This document shows positions 38,905 to 47,038 of a stretch of DNA of 64,000 nt, piece by piece. The notes under the pieces are model-generated. The model saw nothing but the letters and a program-made list of their open reading frames with translations. It ran no database searches and was not told where the DNA came from. The DNA lies in the NCBI RefSeq assembly GCF_002197845.1, contig NZ_NIDE01000020.1:171460-235459 (forward strand), given 5' to 3'. The position numbers and the translations under genes were made by a program. How positions within the stretch are numbered: the first letter of the stretch is position 1; each line of letters begins with the position of its first letter. The DNA is from Fimbriiglobus ruber (GTDB lineage: Bacteria; Planctomycetota; Planctomycetia; Gemmatales; Gemmataceae).

Positions 38905-39194
38905 TACTCATACTCCGCCACAGTCTGGAACATCGCCCCAAATTCGCCGCCCGTGTACACCACCCTGGCTGTCGCTCCGTACCACGCCTCGAAGTCTACG
39001 AGCCAGTCCCCCGCCGTCAGGGCCCGGTCCGCGAACGGGCACACGTAGACAACCTGCCCCTCGTGGGGAGCGGCGAGGATCTTGTAACGTGCGGCTTGGT
39101 CTATGTCGCCGGGGCGGAATTGCTCGGCCTCGACGGGCACGGTCCGGCCCACGATCGTGGACGGGACGTGTGGTTGCAGGACGAATCGCGGCAT
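38904..39194 (-). CDS. Paralog-like small phage protein
   Basis: 96 residues from ATG 39194. VPVEAEQFRPGD, YVCPFADRALTAGDWLVDFE and GGEFGAMFQTVAEYE echo the VEAxQ, GDWLV and F...F pattern of the 38536 protein, so the two are probably old duplicates. Stop and start of the two genes overlap at 38904. Confidence 0.55.
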   Translation of the reverse strand: MPRFVLQPHVPSTIVGRTVPVEAEQFRPGDIDQAARYKILAAPHEGQVVYVCPFADRALTAGDWLVDFEAWYGATARVVYTGGEFGAMFQTVAEYE

Positions 39195-39196
39195 GG

Positions 39197-39418
39197 TCAC
39201 TTGTCCCCTTTCTTCTTCTTTGCATCCCGTCCGATCTTTGCCATTTCCTTCGCTAGAGACGCGATGGCGCCAGATGACATCAGTGTAATGGTGAACGAAT
39301 CCCTAGCGGTGTAGATGGTCAGTTGAAAGAGGTCGTCGAAATCATCGCCCCTGCTGTTCTTTTGGGGCGCAGCCTCTACAGTGGGGCAATCGGCGTTCAC
39401 GGATACAATGTGCGCCAC
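39197..39418 (-). CDS. Small hypothetical protein
   Basis: 73 residues from GTG 39418 with GAGGG seven bases upstream. DLFQLTIYTARDSFTITLMS forms two strands; the end is a basic helix (LAKEMAKIGRDAKKKKGDK). Part of the run from 40113 downward. No family recognised. Confidence 0.5.
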   Translation of the reverse strand: MAHIVSVNADCPTVEAAPQKNSRGDDFDDLFQLTIYTARDSFTITLMSSGAIASLAKEMAKIGRDAKKKKGDK

Positions 39419-39434
39419 AACTCAACCCTCTGGC

Positions 39435-39788
39435 CTACCCGATCCTCACCGACCCGCCCGCCGAAATACTCCCGCCCAGCCGACCCGCTGCCCTGACGCT
39501 GCCGCCCGCCGTAACATCCCCGGCGACGGAGCCACACGTTACCGACCCGCCAGCCGACACGTCATTCGCATTTCCGGTGACAGTTGCATCCCCGTCGGCC
39601 GTCAGGTTGCCGACATCGCCCGTGATGTTCACGACCACGCTACCGGACTGCGAATAGGTCGTCGCCTTCCGGCCGCCGATCGTGACGATACCGTTGACGA
39701 TCGAGATGTTGGCGCCCGCGGGCATGTCGATGGCGACGCCGTTGATGGTCATTTGGCCCATGTTTCCGCCTCTGATGTTGATGCTCAC
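39435..39788 (-). CDS. Small beta-solenoid protein (polymer-like repeats)
   Basis: 117 residues from GTG 39788, four bases after the upstream stop; ATG 39761 is also possible. From residue 45 there is a repeating Gly-Ser-Val pattern: VVVNITGDVGNLTADGDATV, DVSAGGSVTCGSVAGDVTAG, ISAGGSVRIG. Each unit is 5-7 residues and predicts a left-handed beta helix as in bactofilin-like or polymer-forming proteins. Similar short repeats are common in phage genomes, function not known. Confidence 0.6.
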   Translation of the reverse strand: MSINIRGGNMGQMTINGVAIDMPAGANISIVNGIVTIGGRKATTYSQSGSVVVNITGDVGNLTADGDATVTGNANDVSAGGSVTCGSVAGDVTAGGSVRAAGRLGGSISAGGSVRIG

Positions 39789-39792
39789 GGTG

Positions 39793-40113
39793 TCACATCC
39801 CCGACGAATCAAACGACGAACCGCCGCAATCGAAATTACCGCCCCCGCCCCCGAAGTCCATCGGGCTGGAGTCTGCCGGCGGCGAGATAGACGGCGCGGA
39901 CGTATCGGGGCACAAAGGCGGCGACGAATGGTGCGACAAAGTGTCGCTATAGATCCCGTACGGGCACAGGGGACTGAGGATGTTCAGCGGCGACAGGATG
40001 TTCGTCGGGTTGGTCAAATCGTCGGAAGGTGTGGGCGGCGGCAATGCCCCACCCACGAACGACTTCGATTTCTCGCCCTTCTTCTCTTTTGGCTTGCGGT
40101 TCCACGGCCACAT
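39793..40113 (-). CDS. Low-complexity protein, first gene of the 40.1-kb unit
   Basis: 106 residues from ATG 40113 with GGAG about ten bases upstream. A basic start (WPWNRKPKEKKGEKSKS) is followed by Ser/Pro-rich and Gly-rich stretches (FGGGGGNFDCGG). A disordered protein; the Gly-Gly-Phe-Asp-Cys tail could bind metal or membranes. It heads a possible four- to five-gene unit under the 40153 promoter. Confidence 0.48.
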   Translation of the reverse strand: MWPWNRKPKEKKGEKSKSFVGGALPPPTPSDDLTNPTNILSPLNILSPLCPYGIYSDTLSHHSSPPLCPDTSAPSISPPADSSPMDFGGGGGNFDCGGSSFDSSGM

Positions 40114-40152
40114 GAGTCGGTCTCCGTCGGGTGAAGTTAGTCGCCCGTGATC

Positions 40153-40178
40153 ATCCTACCCGCTCGCGTTGCCTGAGT
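40153..40178 (-). promoter_or_regulatory. TCAGGCAACG promoter, 40.1-kb gene
   Basis: ACTCAGGCAACG, 8 bases, TAGGAT; diverges from a plus-strand copy 19 bases away. Confidence 0.7.
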
Positions 40179-40196
40179 GATTTCGGGAGCCGCACG

Positions 40197-40222
40197 AGTC
40201 AGGCAACGGGAGGCGGTAGAGT
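40197..40222 (+). promoter_or_regulatory. TCAGGCAACG promoter, plus-strand island
   Basis: AGTCAGGCAACG, 8 bases, TAGAGT; transcription should begin near 40229 and cover six overlapping genes to 42348. Confidence 0.7.
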
Positions 40223-40258
40223 AGATGGCGAGGGCGAATCATCCACCGGGGTCACGAA

Positions 40259-40471
40259 ATGACAGCACGGGGCATCGAGAATCTGAATTGGTCGTCAGGC
40301 GTTGTCGGCGTGACTTTCGGCGTCTTGGGAGTCACTGGTGGGGTTCTGAATTGGTGGTCCGACCCAGTGATTGCTTCATTGCTTACCGTCGGCCTTCTTT
40401 CGCCGTTCAACCTCATGATGGCGTACAGGCTTCGCACGCAACGTCTGCAAACTCACGGGGATCATAAATGA
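40259..40471 (+). CDS. Two-TM membrane protein, first gene of the plus island
   Basis: 70 residues from ATG 40259, GGGG eight bases upstream. VVGVTFGVLGVTGGVLNWW and VIASLLTVGLLSPFNLMMAY are two membrane helices; the tail is basic. Layout fits a small holin or membrane-peptide. Start overlaps nothing, but its stop overlaps the next ATG by four bases. Confidence 0.55.
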   Translation: MTARGIENLNWSSGVVGVTFGVLGVTGGVLNWWSDPVIASLLTVGLLSPFNLMMAYRLRTQRLQTHGDHK

Positions 40472-40671
40472 CCTACCACGCCGCCACACTCGGCCAGATC
40501 CGGCAAGCCGTCAACGCCTTCATCGAACGGCTCGGGCCGGATGCCCCGATCCGCCACCGAGTCGACCACGACTTCCTCACCCTGTGGTGGGTGCAGGTGG
40601 ACTTTGCGACGGGGCAGGTTGTGACCGAGGGGCCGACGCCGAGTCAGGCGAATGCCGTGCTGGTCGACTGA
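40468..40671 (+). CDS. Small hypothetical protein
   Basis: 67 residues from ATG 40468, ATGA overlap with the gene before. LGQIRQAVNAFIERLGPDAP is a helix and HDFLTLWWVQVDFATGQVV a strand pair. The pattern suggests a compact alpha-beta protein; not recognised. Confidence 0.5.
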   Translation: MTYHAATLGQIRQAVNAFIERLGPDAPIRHRVDHDFLTLWWVQVDFATGQVVTEGPTPSQANAVLVD

Positions 40672-40686
40672 ACAGGAGAATCCACT

Positions 40687-41157
40687 GTGTCTCGTTCCAC
40701 ATCTGATCTTTACCAGAGGGTCAGAGAAAGCGTCCCTTGTCATCTTGAGGAGGCCATCCCTGTGAGCTTCGGAAAATACATCTATCTCGGACCCTATGTT
40801 GTCTGCCAACGTCCGGCGACAATGGGTCAGGACGACTACATGGCCATGAAGCGGGAATTCCACGACGATAAGGATCGCCTCATCTGCATGCGGCGAGACA
40901 CTCGTAACGATGACCGCGTGGCCACTAGGCACGTCTGGACGTCCAACCGCCGCGACGCCGAACCGTCCGGCCGGTCGTGGCACCTACCCTGGAACGATGC
41001 GACGGTCGCGGCTTACGACGCCGCTGACGTGCAAACCGACACCGCCATCTTCAATTCCTTCTACAAAGTCGAGCTGCACATGCTGAGGAAGTTCTACGGG
41101 ACCGACAACGTAGCCGTGCGGTGGGGCTTGCTGCACTTTTGGATGGGCGACGAATGA
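40687..41157 (+). CDS. Hypothetical 156-aa protein
   Basis: GTG 40687 has AGGAGAA eight bases upstream. The middle holds FGKYIYLGPYVVCQRPATMG and YMAMKREFHDDKDRLICMRR, the end FKVELHMLRKFYGTDN-like segments; there is no Cys pair or membrane helix. It is the longest of the first four genes on the island. No family recognised. Confidence 0.52.
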   Translation: MSRSTSDLYQRVRESVPCHLEEAIPVSFGKYIYLGPYVVCQRPATMGQDDYMAMKREFHDDKDRLICMRRDTRNDDRVATRHVWTSNRRDAEPSGRSWHLPWNDATVAAYDAADVQTDTAIFNSFYKVELHMLRKFYGTDNVAVRWGLLHFWMGDE

Positions 41158-41309
41158 TCCCCCGCATCCCCCGCTCCTTCACCCACCTAATGCGACTCGA
41201 ATGCTACGCCTTCAACCGCTGGCGGCGGACGCTCTCGCCGCTCTGGTTAAGACTTGGGGCGGCGTGCAATCGGGCGGTCAAAGATCACCCCGAGTACCGA
41301 GGAGTCTGA
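41154..41309 (+). CDS. 51-aa basic protein
   Basis: ATG 41154 overlaps the previous stop (ATGA). Rich in Arg and Trp (RLECYAFNRWRRTLSPLWLR). Ends where the next gene begins. Perhaps nucleic-acid or membrane interacting; unsupported by motif. Confidence 0.4.
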   Translation: MIPRIPRSFTHLMRLECYAFNRWRRTLSPLWLRLGAACNRAVKDHPEYRGV

Positions 41310-41620
41310 TGACGAACGAACAGATCGTGGAAGCCCTTGAGACATTCGTTGACGAAGCCGACGTCAACGTCGAGGGGGACGGTCGTGTTGTCTTCGCTAC
41401 AAAGCTCCGGCCGGGCGAAGGGGAAACGTACGGCGACGTGGCGGGCGACGAGATGTGGCAGATCAAATGGGAACTCGACCATCTCGGGTTAGAATCCCCC
41501 GACATCGCCCATGAGGGGAAATGGGTCTGTGGGTCGGTCCGTGAGAAATCACCGCCGCCTTTCCCGCCCGACTTGTTCGCCCCCGTCACCACCCCCGCCT
41601 ACTCCGGGTACATCGTATGA
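41309..41620 (+). CDS. Hypothetical 103-aa protein
   Basis: ATG 41309 overlaps the previous TGA and has GAGGAG seven bases upstream. IVEALETFVDEADVNVEGDG, then YGDVAGDEMWQIKWELDHLG: an acidic alpha-beta protein. The C-terminus is Pro-rich. Coupled to the TIGR02996 gene by an ATGA overlap. Confidence 0.5.
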   Translation: MTNEQIVEALETFVDEADVNVEGDGRVVFATKLRPGEGETYGDVAGDEMWQIKWELDHLGLESPDIAHEGKWVCGSVREKSPPPFPPDLFAPVTTPAYSGYIV

Positions 41621-42348
41621 CCGAGAGGGACGCCCTGCTGCGGGCGGTACTGGAGAACCCAGACGACGACTTGCCGCGTCTGGTGATGGCGGACTGGCTG
41701 GAAGAACACGGCCAAGAGAGCGAGGCGGTGAAAATTAGATATGGCGTGGCCAATCCGCATGAAACAGAGGGGAAATATTTGGCCCAAGCCATGTCGTTCG
41801 CATCTATTCGTCGCGGCTTCATCGAACAAGTTGCGTGCCCGTGCGAAGTGTTTATGGCCAAGGCGGGGGAGTGGTTCGGAGTGCAGCCAATTACGCGGGT
41901 GGTACTAAGCGACAAGCGGCCACATCTTCCGCACGTCGGGAGACCGGGCGAGACAAGGCATCTGGACTACAGCCCCTGGAAAGCTTTCTATTGGAACTCA
42001 CCCTACCACTGGAGCGAGCGGTTCATGGACTGGCGAGGCGATAATTCGGTCCCCCATGTCCTGCCCGCACAATTGCTTTCTCGGTTCCCTCCGGAATACG
42101 TAAAAGCTGTATACGAACAAGAAAACGGCCAGCGGGGTATGCACCGCCGCGGCTACGAATTCCCTGCACACAAAACGATAACGTCGTTGCACTGGGATAA
42201 CCAAATTTCATACCGACTTATCTACAGTCCACAGAGTTTTAATTTGTCCTTTGACCCCGAGCGATACTCCGAGATTTGCCTGTCCGCTGCCTGCGTCTCC
42301 TACGGCCGCACCCTCGCCGGATTGTCCCCGTACACGCCGGGAGTTTAG
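41617..42348 (+). CDS. TIGR02996-domain protein, last gene of the plus island
   Basis: 243 residues. The domain spans residues 1-45 with DDLPRLVMADWLEEHGQESE. The rest includes RRGFIEQVACPCEVFMAKAG, the standard RGF(V/I)E strand after this domain, then an aromatic region. Its TAG stop overlaps the stop of the large terminase on the other strand at 42345-42348, so the two transcripts collide without a terminator. Function unknown, host-derived type. Confidence 0.74.
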   Translation: MTERDALLRAVLENPDDDLPRLVMADWLEEHGQESEAVKIRYGVANPHETEGKYLAQAMSFASIRRGFIEQVACPCEVFMAKAGEWFGVQPITRVVLSDKRPHLPHVGRPGETRHLDYSPWKAFYWNSPYHWSERFMDWRGDNSVPHVLPAQLLSRFPPEYVKAVYEQENGQRGMHRRGYEFPAHKTITSLHWDNQISYRLIYSPQSFNLSFDPERYSEICLSAACVSYGRTLAGLSPYTPGV

Positions 42349-43994
42349 CGGCCCCCGCCCGCCACGGCGACGACGAGGCCGCCGCTCCTGCCCTCGTAGT
42401 ACGCCAAGTTCATCGCGTCCATTCCATCTGGGGATCGGCCAATTTTCTTCTTGGTGTCATCTTTCGGCTCGACGCTTCGCCGGCCCTTTGAGTCGGGCCA
42501 CCAGATCGGCGCCAACGCCTGCGATTCGAGACGAGCCACGACCCCCGACTTCCGGGCGTTCAACGCGGCGAGACTTAGCCGCCCACTTTTCGCCCGCTCG
42601 ACCGTCGAGAACCACAGCTCGTGCCTCACCTTCTCGTACTTATCAGAATCCTTAGCCGTCTCGGAGCTGTTAACCGGAATCACGTTGTATTTATCGGCCC
42701 GGAGGATGCTGACAACGCCGCCCCCGCACCCGGTATCATCGACCTTCATCTTGATCTGCTTTGCTGTGACCGCTGGTAGCGTCTTCGGTCTATCCTTGTT
42801 AGCTAATGCCGCTAATTCGGCCACCACATCCTTCAGCCGTGTGGCCACGCGGACTTCATCCCACCCATTCACAGCCTCGTGGTCCAAGCTCACGTTACCC
42901 CACCGGGAATGCGTCTCGGTCCAGTCGTCGCCGAAGCGGGCCACGTCGCAACCCAACTCCGGAAACTCGTTCATCCGGTGCGGAGACCGATCATCATTTT
43001 TTACCGCCATCGACCACAACGCCTCGGACCATACCCCGTAAGTTCCGGCCGAGGGTCGCCGGCCGAGAACCCTGGCTTCGCCCAGTGGCCCGGGTCGCCA
43101 CCACTGTCCGCTGCCGGGCGGGAATTCAATGTCCGTCGCCGCATGAGAGTCCGCCGCGATTCGTTCGAACCAATCTCCCAGCCACGTCCTGACCTGTTCG
43201 ACAGACACCGCGTTCGGGATCGGTACGGGCAGCGGTAACTCGCCCCGTGCGATCCGCCCCTCGTTCTCCAGGCCGACGGCTATGTTCGGGTGGCTGAGGC
43301 TACTGACCGTGAACACCTGCCACTTACGAAGCCCGTCAGCGCCCACCGCTCGCTCTTCGATGAAACTCTGACTGGTCGTCGTCGTGGGGTTCAGAATCGC
43401 GAAGAAAGCGTGGTCGCCGTTGGGGTGGAACATCGTCTCCGCCGTCTGCCAGTAGTTCGCACTGACGCCCTCGGCCTCATCGAATACGAACAACATCCGG
43501 GCGCGGTGCCGCCCCTGGAAACTCTCACCTTTGCTGGCCGTGTACCCTTTGGCGTAGTGGTCGTCGCCCGTGCGCATCTCGGGCGCCGCGGGACCGATGA
43601 AGTCGAACGGGAGAGGTAGTTTCGCACGCTGCCGTTGCAGCCTCACTTCAGTCCAAAGGAGATCCACCACGTCCCGCTTTGTGGGCGCCGTGGTAATGGC
43701 CACCCCGGGCTTCCGGGTGTCGTACCACCAGTTGACGAGCCACGCCGCAAGAAACGTCTTTCCGATCGAATGGCCCGACTTCACGAGCACTCGGTACGGT
43801 GGGCAGAGAATGGCCGGTGCGATTTGGGATTGATCTGGCGTGGGTAGAATACCAAGCACGTCACGCGCGTAACCGAGAGGATCATTCAAGTAGGCAGAGA
43901 AATCCCGATCGATGCTGGCTGAATCGTCACCCATCTCTTCTTCGATCTGACGGGCGAGGCGGTCGATGGCGTTGCTCGTTGCGAACGACTTCAC
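42345..43994 (-). CDS. terL: Terminase large subunit
   Basis: 549 residues from ATG 43994. Packaging ATPase and nuclease: Walker A SGHSIGKTF at residues 73-81, motif AITTAPTKRDV, Walker B MLFVFDEAEGVS near 165-176, coupling motif FAILNPTTTT. The nuclease half begins FPELGCDVARFGDDWTETHS near residue 345, with Asp in the usual place of the RNase H-like fold, and ends with PDGMDAMNLAYYEG. Its start overlaps the small-subunit stop by four bases. It cuts and packs genome DNA into the prohead. Confidence 0.9.
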   Translation of the reverse strand: MKSFATSNAIDRLARQIEEEMGDDSASIDRDFSAYLNDPLGYARDVLGILPTPDQSQIAPAILCPPYRVLVKSGHSIGKTFLAAWLVNWWYDTRKPGVAITTAPTKRDVVDLLWTEVRLQRQRAKLPLPFDFIGPAAPEMRTGDDHYAKGYTASKGESFQGRHRARMLFVFDEAEGVSANYWQTAETMFHPNGDHAFFAILNPTTTTSQSFIEERAVGADGLRKWQVFTVSSLSHPNIAVGLENEGRIARGELPLPVPIPNAVSVEQVRTWLGDWFERIAADSHAATDIEFPPGSGQWWRPGPLGEARVLGRRPSAGTYGVWSEALWSMAVKNDDRSPHRMNEFPELGCDVARFGDDWTETHSRWGNVSLDHEAVNGWDEVRVATRLKDVVAELAALANKDRPKTLPAVTAKQIKMKVDDTGCGGGVVSILRADKYNVIPVNSSETAKDSDKYEKVRHELWFSTVERAKSGRLSLAALNARKSGVVARLESQALAPIWWPDSKGRRSVEPKDDTKKKIGRSPDGMDAMNLAYYEGRSGGLVVAVAGGGR

Positions 43995-44515
43995 TTCTTG
44001 CCCGCCCGCTTCGCCGTGAGCTCCGCCAGTTTCTCCGATAATTCTTTCACCTTGTCCGCCATGCCCAGTAACCCGACGAGTTCGACCCGCTTCTCAACAC
44101 AGTAGCCCACGATGCGAAGAAATTCGGCCGACCCGTCCCGCCCAGCTTTCTTCACCTTCCGGCTAATCGGTGTGCCGGGCAGAGGCGGGGCGTTGTCACC
44201 TGCCACAGCCGGAACATCTTCAACGTCAATCGTCACCGCATCAGCCTGGCTCCGCTCCCACGCCCGCCACGCCTCTGCCTCGACGCGGTCCAGTTTCGCC
44301 ATCTCTTGGGCCACTCGCCGCCCGTAAGCAGTCCGGGCTTCCTTCACCCACTCCGCGCGGATCGCCTTCAGGTCTTCGCTGATGACCGACTGGGTAACCC
44401 CGACATCGGGCGAGTTGGCAATGTCCCATTGGGTATGCCCGGTCAGATACAACCGAGCCACGATCGCTCGTCGGGCGGTAATTGCAGTGTCGACGGCTGT
44501 GGAGCGGCGGCTCAC
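43991..44515 (-). CDS. terS: Terminase small subunit
   Basis: 174 residues from GTG 44515 (AAGG ten bases upstream; frame open to 44560). N-terminal helix-turn-helix: ITARRAIVARLYLTGHTQWD and GVTQSVISEDLKAIRAEWVK. A central helix (KLDRVEAEAWRAWERSQAD) and C-terminal coiled coil (KVKELSEKLAELTAKRAG) fit the ring-forming fold of small terminases, which recognise the packaging site. Directly upstream of and overlapping the large subunit. Confidence 0.75.
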   Translation of the reverse strand: MSRRSTAVDTAITARRAIVARLYLTGHTQWDIANSPDVGVTQSVISEDLKAIRAEWVKEARTAYGRRVAQEMAKLDRVEAEAWRAWERSQADAVTIDVEDVPAVAGDNAPPLPGTPISRKVKKAGRDGSAEFLRIVGYCVEKRVELVGLLGMADKVKELSEKLAELTAKRAGKK

Positions 44516-44528
44516 TCGGTATTGCCTT

Positions 44529-44603
44529 AAACGTATTGGGCCACGGCCGCTCCGCCACACAGGGTTACTGAGCGGGAAACGGCGGGTTGAGCGGTGGCCA
44601 TGA
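44529..44603 (-). CDS. Possible 24-aa leader ORF before the terminase
   Basis: ATG 44603 lies at the end of a GTTCCC box and encodes 24 Ala/Val-rich residues ending 14 bases before the small terminase GTG. It may be a leader peptide or chance. Confidence 0.25.
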
Positions 44604-44634
44604 TACCCTGATAGTGCGGGGCGGGCGGGAACTA
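44601..44634 (-). promoter_or_regulatory. GTTCCC box before the terminase genes
   Basis: GTTCCC, GCCCCGCACTATC, then ATG 44603; the second half matches less well than in the other copies. Confidence 0.4.
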
Positions 44635-45120
44635 CGCTGGAGGGGTGACATTGGCATCGTGGAGCCGCCCCTTAGCCCACGCGATGGACGCGGGCATGTT
44701 CTCGACGGTGTCAACCACCACCTCGTGCGTATCGCTTCCGCATGTTTCCAATCGCTCGATTTGTCCAAACTCCTTGTCAAGAACGAGAATGTCAAAGCGT
44801 GGCTTCTCGGATGACAACTGGTCTAGCTTGTATCCGAGTTCGGTCAGATTTTTCAGCGACGGCGGGCGCTTCGGGCATCCCTGATCGAGATCGTGTTCAC
44901 GGGGGCGGGAGTAGTGGTCAGTCACCTCGGCCGAGATGCCCATAACCACCATCTCTTCTTCCCATGTGGTCTGGGTGTCCTTGTCCCAAAACACTTTGAC
45001 GACCCGGATATTGGTCGGTGCCGGGGAAACAGTAACCGCCCGCGGACGGAAAAAGTACACTCGCGGGTCCGGCTTGTATCGCCGGGGTTCACGGGTCGCA
45101 GAGGGTTGTTCAGCGGACAT
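44632..45120 (-). CDS. Hypothetical 162-aa protein
   Basis: ATG 45120 with GGAG eight bases upstream; the frame extends to 45150 over the neighbouring gene end. Contains RVVKVFWDKDTQTTWEEEMV, then LTELGYKLDQLSSEKPRFDI and VVVDTVENMPASIAWAKGR. Predicts an alpha-beta fold without Cys pairs. Sits just upstream of the terminases, but nothing links it to packaging. Confidence 0.5.
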   Translation of the reverse strand: MSAEQPSATREPRRYKPDPRVYFFRPRAVTVSPAPTNIRVVKVFWDKDTQTTWEEEMVVMGISAEVTDHYSRPREHDLDQGCPKRPPSLKNLTELGYKLDQLSSEKPRFDILVLDKEFGQIERLETCGSDTHEVVVDTVENMPASIAWAKGRLHDANVTPPA

Positions 45121-45146
45121 AATCGGCTCCCCATTGGTAATGGAAA

Positions 45147-46178
45147 TCACTCGCCGTCGACCTGAATCACACCGCCCGGCGGGTTCTGGCCCGTCCCGAA
45201 TAGGACCCGGGCTTCTTCGTCACTCATCCCGTCAAGGGGGAGGGTTTGTATCGCTTTCCTGAACGCCGCCCAACGGCTCCCGGGTCCGCTACGTGGGGAA
45301 AGTCGAACAGGAACTGGTGGCGGTTCAGGATCGATGACCCGCCCCGACATCGTGCGGTTCCCGTTCGCTATCGGAGGCATGTTGTAAAACCTCCGCAGCT
45401 CGTTCACGGTGATGGCGTCAATGCGAAATCCGAGTTGGATGCTGTCGTCCCAGCCACCAGGGTTGCCTGGTGGCCCCCACCGCTCGACCTCCACCGTCAC
45501 CCCCAAATCCGCTGTCAGTAACGCGGCGGCGTGATCCTGATAATATTGGAAGGTGTTTGCGAACGGCACAGCGGGCCATCCAGCAAAATCTTGCGGCCAA
45601 GAGCCCCGGTAAATGGTTCTCGCACCATCCCGCATCTCGAACCCCATCGCCTTGTCGTTGCCGTCCATAAACAGCCACAGATTCTCGGCCGCCAGCCCGA
45701 TCCGCTCCAGCCCCGGGCACGCCCGCACGAATTCCCGGGCGTGGGGGAGGAATCGGGAGGGGGTCACACGGTCGATACCCCGGACGAGCCCGCGGTCGAA
45801 TTGGAGCCAGAAACTGTCGCCGTTCCGCTCAACCACGCGGATCATTCCGCACCGCGGATCGACAGTGGCACCGGGGTCGCCATCGACCCACGGGAGCGGT
45901 GGCAGCCACTCCCAGACGTGATCGCGGAGCAACTTGTGGGCAGTCGCCATCAGCTGCTTTTGGCGGTCTAGATTGGGCCCGGACCACCCGATATCGACCA
46001 CCCACCCGGGGATACGCTGCATCTCGCACTGTGCCCGGATAAACCACGCCCGCTCCGGTTGCCCGCCCCTCTCCTCGTACCAGTCAGCCAGCACGAGTCG
46101 GGGCAGGTCGTCGGCGGGGGCCGCGCGGACGGCTTCGAGGAGGGCGAGTTCGTCAAACGATGCGATTGCCGTCATCAT
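45147..46178 (-). CDS. TIGR02996-domain protein
   Basis: 343 residues from ATG 46178, overlapping the upstream stop. Domain at residues 1-50: DDLPRLVLADWYEERGGQPE and ARWFIRAQCEM-like helix. Downstream RGLVRGIDRVTPSRFLPHAR and CPGLERIGLAAENLW form the typical second region. The C-terminal 90 residues are new. Third member in this window; this one has its own partner gene at 46175. Confidence 0.76.
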   Translation of the reverse strand: MMTAIASFDELALLEAVRAAPADDLPRLVLADWYEERGGQPERAWFIRAQCEMQRIPGWVVDIGWSGPNLDRQKQLMATAHKLLRDHVWEWLPPLPWVDGDPGATVDPRCGMIRVVERNGDSFWLQFDRGLVRGIDRVTPSRFLPHAREFVRACPGLERIGLAAENLWLFMDGNDKAMGFEMRDGARTIYRGSWPQDFAGWPAVPFANTFQYYQDHAAALLTADLGVTVEVERWGPPGNPGGWDDSIQLGFRIDAITVNELRRFYNMPPIANGNRTMSGRVIDPEPPPVPVRLSPRSGPGSRWAAFRKAIQTLPLDGMSDEEARVLFGTGQNPPGGVIQVDGE

Positions 46179-46372
46179 ACTCTCATGTTGGCGATGTTGA
46201 TAAGCATATCAGCGATCTGACTAATAGTTTCCCTCACCGCGAACGCTTCCTTTTCGACTGACGTTGAAATCACGGTGTACTTATCATTCGCTTCAGCCGA
46301 AACGAAGTGGTCCAGGTTGACCAAAATCTCTCGCCCCGACACAGCACCCGTCAGTTTAAGCCAAGCGTTCAT
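46175..46372 (-). CDS. Small beta protein before the TIGR02996 gene
   Basis: 65 residues from ATG 46372. WLKLTGAVSGREILVNLDHF is followed by TVISTSVEKEAFAVRETISQ and an apolar helix. The WLKLT...VNLDH...V.E pattern occurs, from memory, in many small planctomycete proteins. Overlaps both neighbours by four bases, indicating one operon. Confidence 0.52.
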   Translation of the reverse strand: MNAWLKLTGAVSGREILVNLDHFVSAEANDKYTVISTSVEKEAFAVRETISQIADMLINIANMRV

Positions 46373-46977
46373 TTATGTCCCTCCGAAGCGAATACGGTCC
46401 CGATGAACTTCCACTTCCACCCCGCACACTCGTCAATAATCCGTGCCGTCTGGCACCCAGTCTTCCCTACCCCGCATACCGTGGGGATCGTCACACGCTC
46501 AAGCCACGTCGTCTCCAGATTGGCGGCCCCGCTGACGTACCCGACGACGACTTCCGGCCAGTCGACTCGGCCGGTCTTAATGAGGTACGCCCCGATTTGG
46601 GTTGGGGCGTCTTGCCACGGTTGGTCCGCGTTCGGTGCTACAGGGTCTACCGGCCGCGATAATGCAATCGGCCATTCGCATCGATACACAGTAAAGCTGA
46701 CACAATCATCGGGGTCGATTTTGCGCACCAAGTCAGTTGGGGCCGGGTCACTGAGACCGGTGTCACCGCTGAAGGTCGGACGTTTCCAGGCGATCGGGCG
46801 TGGATTAGAGGAGACCCCGTTAGTGAACGAAAGTGGGGGCTGAATCCCTCCCAGACTGCTCCGCCCATCGGATGGTTCGACACGGTATAACCTTACCTCC
46901 CCATCGGCGCAATGGCACCACCAGTGCCCCCGTTCGGTCGGATGACTGCGCCACTCGTTGGTTAATCCCTTGTGCAT
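46369..46977 (-). CDS. Hypothetical 202-aa accessory protein
   Basis: ATG 46977, chosen because the open frame upstream to 47049 covers the promoter. GHWWCHCADGEVRLYRV at the N-terminus and LERVTIPTVCGVGKTGCQTA at the C-terminus hold paired Cys. The middle is beta-rich with DPDDCVSFTVYRCEWPIALS. Heads a three-gene unit with the 46175 and 45147 genes. Not recognised. Confidence 0.52.
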   Translation of the reverse strand: MHKGLTNEWRSHPTERGHWWCHCADGEVRLYRVEPSDGRSSLGGIQPPLSFTNGVSSNPRPIAWKRPTFSGDTGLSDPAPTDLVRKIDPDDCVSFTVYRCEWPIALSRPVDPVAPNADQPWQDAPTQIGAYLIKTGRVDWPEVVVGYVSGAANLETTWLERVTIPTVCGVGKTGCQTARIIDECAGWKWKFIGTVFASEGHK

Positions 46978-47010
46978 GGTCGGCCCCGCTGTGATGAATT
47001 GCCCACGGGA

Positions 47011-47036
47011 ATCATAGCGGGGCGCGTTGCCTGACT
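47011..47036 (-). promoter_or_regulatory. TCAGGCAACG promoter, 46.98-kb gene
   Basis: AGTCAGGCAACG, 8 bases, TATGAT; the rightmost copy in the window. Confidence 0.7.
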
Positions 47037-47038
47037 CG

